A stretch of 64,000 bases of DNA from Pycnopodia helianthoides (Eukaryota > Echinodermata > Asteroidea > Forcipulatida > Asteriidae), in contig CM063245.1 in the NCBI GenBank assembly GCA_032158295.1, positions 8,170,700 to 8,234,699 of the forward strand, in the 5' to 3' direction. Position numbers and translations under genes: made by a program. This document shows, in pieces, positions 61,175 to 64,000 of the stretch (position 1 is its first letter; the number at the start of each line of letters is the position of its first letter). A model generated the notes under the pieces. The model did no database searches. It was not told the origin of the DNA and saw only the letters and a program-made list of their open reading frames with translations.

Positions 61175-61911
61175 AATCGTTAACAGTTTGCTGAGTTGTG
61201 CTGATATCATAAACAAGTACGTGGTATAAATTCCGGCCGTCTTCCGCCAGCGGATACGGTCCGGTCCTAGGGTTGCTGTTGCTGGAACACTGGACTGATA
61301 GGAATAATTTCCTCACTGGACGATCACTTGATGATGAAGTACTTCAACGATCAGATACTTAATACGATTTGGATCCTGCTGATGAAAGTATTTATTGGTT
61401 GCGTCTTTTCTTAAATAACAAGTTATGAAACGTGCTTGAGCAACATTACAGAGTGAACTGTTTTATGTGTCATTGGGTAACAACGTGCCTGCTTTGGACC
61501 CAACCTAGTCCCCATCATCAAAGCGAAACGTAATCAAGCGTGGAGAAAGCCTCCAATGCAATTCAGATGTAAATCGCCTTTTAGTTTCATTGTGTTTGAC
61601 AAAGGTACTTCATGGGCCAATGCACTGACGTGTCCGGAGGAAAATCCACTGTCAACAATGCAGGATGAGGGTTCAGCCGAAATTCTGACTGCGTCATGCA
61701 TTGAATTTGAGGGTGGAGTCTTTATTTATATAAAGTGTACAAACGCGTGAATACCATATTGTGGTCGACCGTGTGACCAAATGACAAGCAGTGGGTATAC
61801 AATGGCAACGACGATGTGCGAGCTGCCATAGCTGTACCGTACGCATTACTGAACGATCGAGGGCCTCCGAGTGACGTACGACTCTTTCAAGATGTCTATA
61901 TTTGGATTCTC

Positions 61912-62305
61912 TTAAAGGCATGGACACTATTGGTAATTACTCAAAATAATTTGTCAGCATAAATACTTACTTGGTAAAGAGCAATGGAGAGCTGTTGATA
62001 GTATAAAACATTGTGAGAAACGGCTCCCTCTGAAGTAACGTAGTTTTTGAGAAAGAAGTAATTTCCCAGTAAAATATTTGAATTGATTTTGAGACCTCAC
62101 GCGTGAGGTCTCGAAATCATGCAATCAAGCATCTGAAAGCACACAACTCCGTGTGACAAGGGTGTTTTTTTTCCATTATTATCTCGCAACTTGACGACCA
62201 ATTGAGTTCAAATTTTCACAGGTTTGTTATTTTGTGCATATGTTGAGATACACCAAGTGAGAAAACTGGTCTTTGACAATTACCAATAGTGTCCAGTGTC
62301 TTTAA
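61912..62305. mobile_element. Second TTAA-flanked foldback element
   Basis: TTAA, then AGGCATGGACACTATTGGTA at the left, and TACCAATAGTGTCCAGTGTC followed by T and TTAA at the right: imperfect inverted ends within TTAA. About 394 bp, non-coding. It contains the palindrome GAGACCTCACGCGTGAGGTC. It lies between the two divergent genes. Related right-end fragments occur at 26225-26354 and 49330-49398. Confidence 0.8.
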
Positions 62306-62442
62306 TCGTTGTAACACAGAAGAGAAAAGACAATAATTCACGACACCAATGTTACATGTAGTCTGGGAGTGGGATGGTGTCCATTGCTTCGATTGAAAAG
62401 TGGAGTTTTCTTTCGCATCAAAACAATTCGTCGCATTTTTCT

Positions 62443-62690
62443 CATAGTGACGAATCAGCAATTTTTAGCAAATTGAGGTATTTGCAGTTTTATGGTTAGT
62501 TTGTCTTCTGAATTCATTTCTGAAGGTTTTGAACCAAAATAATGTCTCATTTTAAAGATATAAGACACATTGTTGGCGAATATTTTCAAGGCTTAAAAAA
62601 TGTTTCTTTACACACTGACGAATAAGTGATTCGCCACTCCGTAAACACATAAATAGACCCTTTTGTTTTTTACAAAGTGACGAATAAGCA
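62443..62690. promoter_or_regulatory. Three-copy GTGACGAAT motif upstream of the plus-strand gene
   Basis: TAGTGACGAATCAGCAA near 62447, CACTGACGAATAAGTGA near 62616 and AGTGACGAATAAGCAAA near 62678 share a TGACGAAT core and a preceding T-rich tract. They lie within 370 bases upstream of the proposed start codon at 62808. TGACG is half of a CRE-type site; any role is inference. Confidence 0.4.
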
Positions 62691-62807
62691 AATGCGCTGG
62701 TAACCACTCCAGTTATGAGTGACTTGTAAATGAAATGCCAGGTACCATCAGTTTTCTTTAAACACAACACAGTAAGAATTTGCCGAATCCACTAGCTTGT
62801 CTTCAAT

Positions 62808-62821
62808 ATGCAGTCAAAAAG
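62808..62821 (+). CDS. Proposed tiny first coding exon of a divergent gene
   Basis: ATGCAGTCAAAAAG followed by GTAATT. It ends in phase 2, and the leftover AG joins the first A of the exon at 63872 to give AGA, continuing the open frame there without a stop (MQSKRITYPS). The matching phase is the main support. The exon is only 14 coding bases and the ATG lacks independent evidence. Confidence 0.45.
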
Positions 62822-63871
62822 GTAATTATACTGTAGACAGATGTTAATTTATTTAATTTTGTTTGCCACAATCATTCAACATTACCTTGTTTTTGTGTAC
62901 ACTGCCGCAGCACTACTTTAATCAAGGCACACACACAACGATACGTGCGCCATAACGTTATACATGGAGGTCAAGTTAACAGTCACACACAACGTTCAAG
63001 TTAACACTAACACTAAGTCACTGTTAATGCACGTTGTAAACCTAACATGTACAATAACTGTATCAGTTTTGACCTACATAGAACTTGAACGTATGTGGAT
63101 CTAACGGGATAATACACACTGTTATTTTACGCTTGCGAAATATATATACAATGTATTTTTTATTACAAGGCCTAACATACTGCTTATGTATACTAGGCCT
63201 ACATGCGCTAAATGTTTGGCCTAACATTACCAAAAATAGGCTTCATGTCCCCAATTAAAACTACAGAAAAAGACAAACCTACAGCACTTATCAGTTACAT
63301 AAGATCAATGTGTACGTTCCTTGAAGAAATATGTAACGTTAAGTGCTGGTATTAGTAAGCATGATTAAAAACAGCTTTAATAGTTTTTGCTTTCTAGTGT
63401 CGTAGAAGGCTATAATCTGGCTCTTAACTATTAAGTTTTGTTGATGTAGCCTATTTTCCCCAATCAAACTGAGTTTATGTTGCAAATATAAAACGTTTAA
63501 GAGACCCTTAGTCTATACTGTCCTCCATCAGTAGGCCTAGTGGTTAATGATTTAGTTATTTTTATGTGGGTGTCACCTTACAGGAGAGTGAGACTTTCTA
63601 GCAATACATATTACTTCAGTATGTTCAAATATGAAAGTTACTGGTTTGCATAACTATTCGTAAATGTTGGTCATGCAAAGTTTAAGTTAAACAATTGTTT
63701 TTATATTAACACTTAATCAAGCCATTTCCATGAACATCATTTTAAAATCCATTCAATATTCAACATTCAATATACTACACTTAGTGCAAGATAGTTGACA
63801 AGATAGTTGACAGAATGTCTGAATGCTTTTGACTTATCTTGAAATTTTCACATGTTCTTTTTGTTACTTAG

Positions 63872-64000
63872 AATAACCTACCCCAGCCCAGGATCTGACG
63901 TGTTGGTGAAATGGGAGGACGGTTCGACCAATGTAGTCAAGGTGGAGGAATTGCGAGCAGAAGCAAGCGATGTCCTCAAAAAGGGATGCAATGTTAACAT
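63872..64000 (+). CDS. Partial exon of an unrecognised gene with a barrel-like motif
   Basis: Preceded by a pyrimidine-rich TTCTTTTTGTTACTTAG acceptor. The open frame starting at A reads ITYPSPGSDVLVKWEDGSTN and continues VVKVEELRAEASDVLKK to the window end; the other two frames are stopped or unconvincing. The VLVKWEDGSTNVVKVEEL pattern resembles beta-barrel readers such as Tudor or chromo-barrel domains, but the fragment is too short to assign. The 3' end is outside the window. Confidence 0.6.

Larger units (their letters stand above)
54818..61086 (-). other. Intron 1 (6.3 kb) with several mobile-element remains
   Basis: The longest intron of the gene, typical for the first intron after a signal-peptide exon. 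It contains a foldback element flanked by TTAA, an element with AGGTGTTCGG ends, and two copies of a further dispersed repeat. No coding exon was recognised; the short open frames lack splice-flanked structure. Confidence 0.75.
61175..62807. other. Intergenic region between divergent genes
   Basis: Apart from the TTAA element, I see no supported gene. Minus-strand promoter candidates near 61.39 kb (AATAAATA) and 61.73 kb (TATATAA) are weak. The short open frames on both strands have no splice or domain support. Confidence 0.5.

Noticed and set aside
59149..59757. Two open frames of 84 and 94 codons inside the AGGTGTTCGG element
   Set aside because: They are on opposite strands with no transposase motif or other domain; probably chance frames.
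61083..61316. 77-codon minus-strand open frame overlapping exon 1
   Set aside because: It is out of phase with exon 2, while the shorter frame from 61174 has a signal peptide and the right phase-1 donor.
63852..63880. Alternative start ATG (MFFLLLR...) for the plus-strand gene
   Set aside because: It lies inside the pyrimidine-rich acceptor tract; the splice acceptor at 63871 is the simpler reading, although the alternative cannot be excluded without RNA.

Overview
This is animal (metazoan) genomic DNA: AT-rich, intron-dominated, with GT-AG splice sites, tRNA-derived SINE-like copies, foldback (MITE-like) elements and minisatellites. The gene family and the style of repeats fit a marine deuterostome, most likely an echinoderm. 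That placement is inference; no species can be named from the sequence alone.

Almost the whole window is one minus-strand gene that reads from about 61.17 kb down to 0.64 kb and continues beyond base 1. In transcript order it has exon 1 (61087-61174, start codon and signal peptide), a 6.3-kb first intron, exon 2 (54698-54817, an ordinary six-cysteine EGF domain), exon 3 (54158-54553, a complete CUB domain), and then 74 small exons (exons 4-77, 51433 down to 642), each holding one EGF-like domain. Every junction I read is phase 1. All but two of the 74 exons are multiples of three, 114-135 nt long. The predicted product is a secreted or pericellular modular protein. The part seen here is about 3,200 residues; the C-terminus, and so any membrane anchor or terminal domain, lies outside the window. 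Signal-EGF-CUB-EGF(n) is the order I recall for sea urchin fibropellins, but this array is far longer and its domains differ.

The notable point is the domain type. Of the 72 intact array exons, 71 carry eight cysteines instead of the six of a standard EGF. One extra Cys lies in the C3-C4 loop of the standard fold and the other replaces the conserved Gly of the C-x-C-x2-G-[FYW] motif. The two extras occur together, which suggests a fourth disulfide. The domain next to the CUB has only one of the extras (seven Cys). Two array exons (29579-29700 and 41015-41130) have single-base deletions that break the frame. Because all cassettes are phase-symmetric, any of the others could be skipped without changing frame.

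Introns hold most of the repeats: a 46-bp minisatellite of 35 copies (15.06-16.68 kb), an 82-bp satellite of 10 copies that repeats an exon tail with its splice donor (34.26-35.08 kb), 44-bp and 141-bp tandem arrays, several SINE-like families, and foldback elements. Two elements are flanked by TTAA, one of them with a related empty site elsewhere in the window.

Right of the gene start, 61.2-62.8 kb is intergenic and contains one TTAA element. A divergent plus-strand gene probably begins with a very small first exon (62808-62821) and continues in an exon starting at 63872 that runs off the window end. Its visible peptide has a short Val/Trp-Glu-Asp-rich stretch like a Tudor or chromo-type barrel, but I do not recognise the gene.
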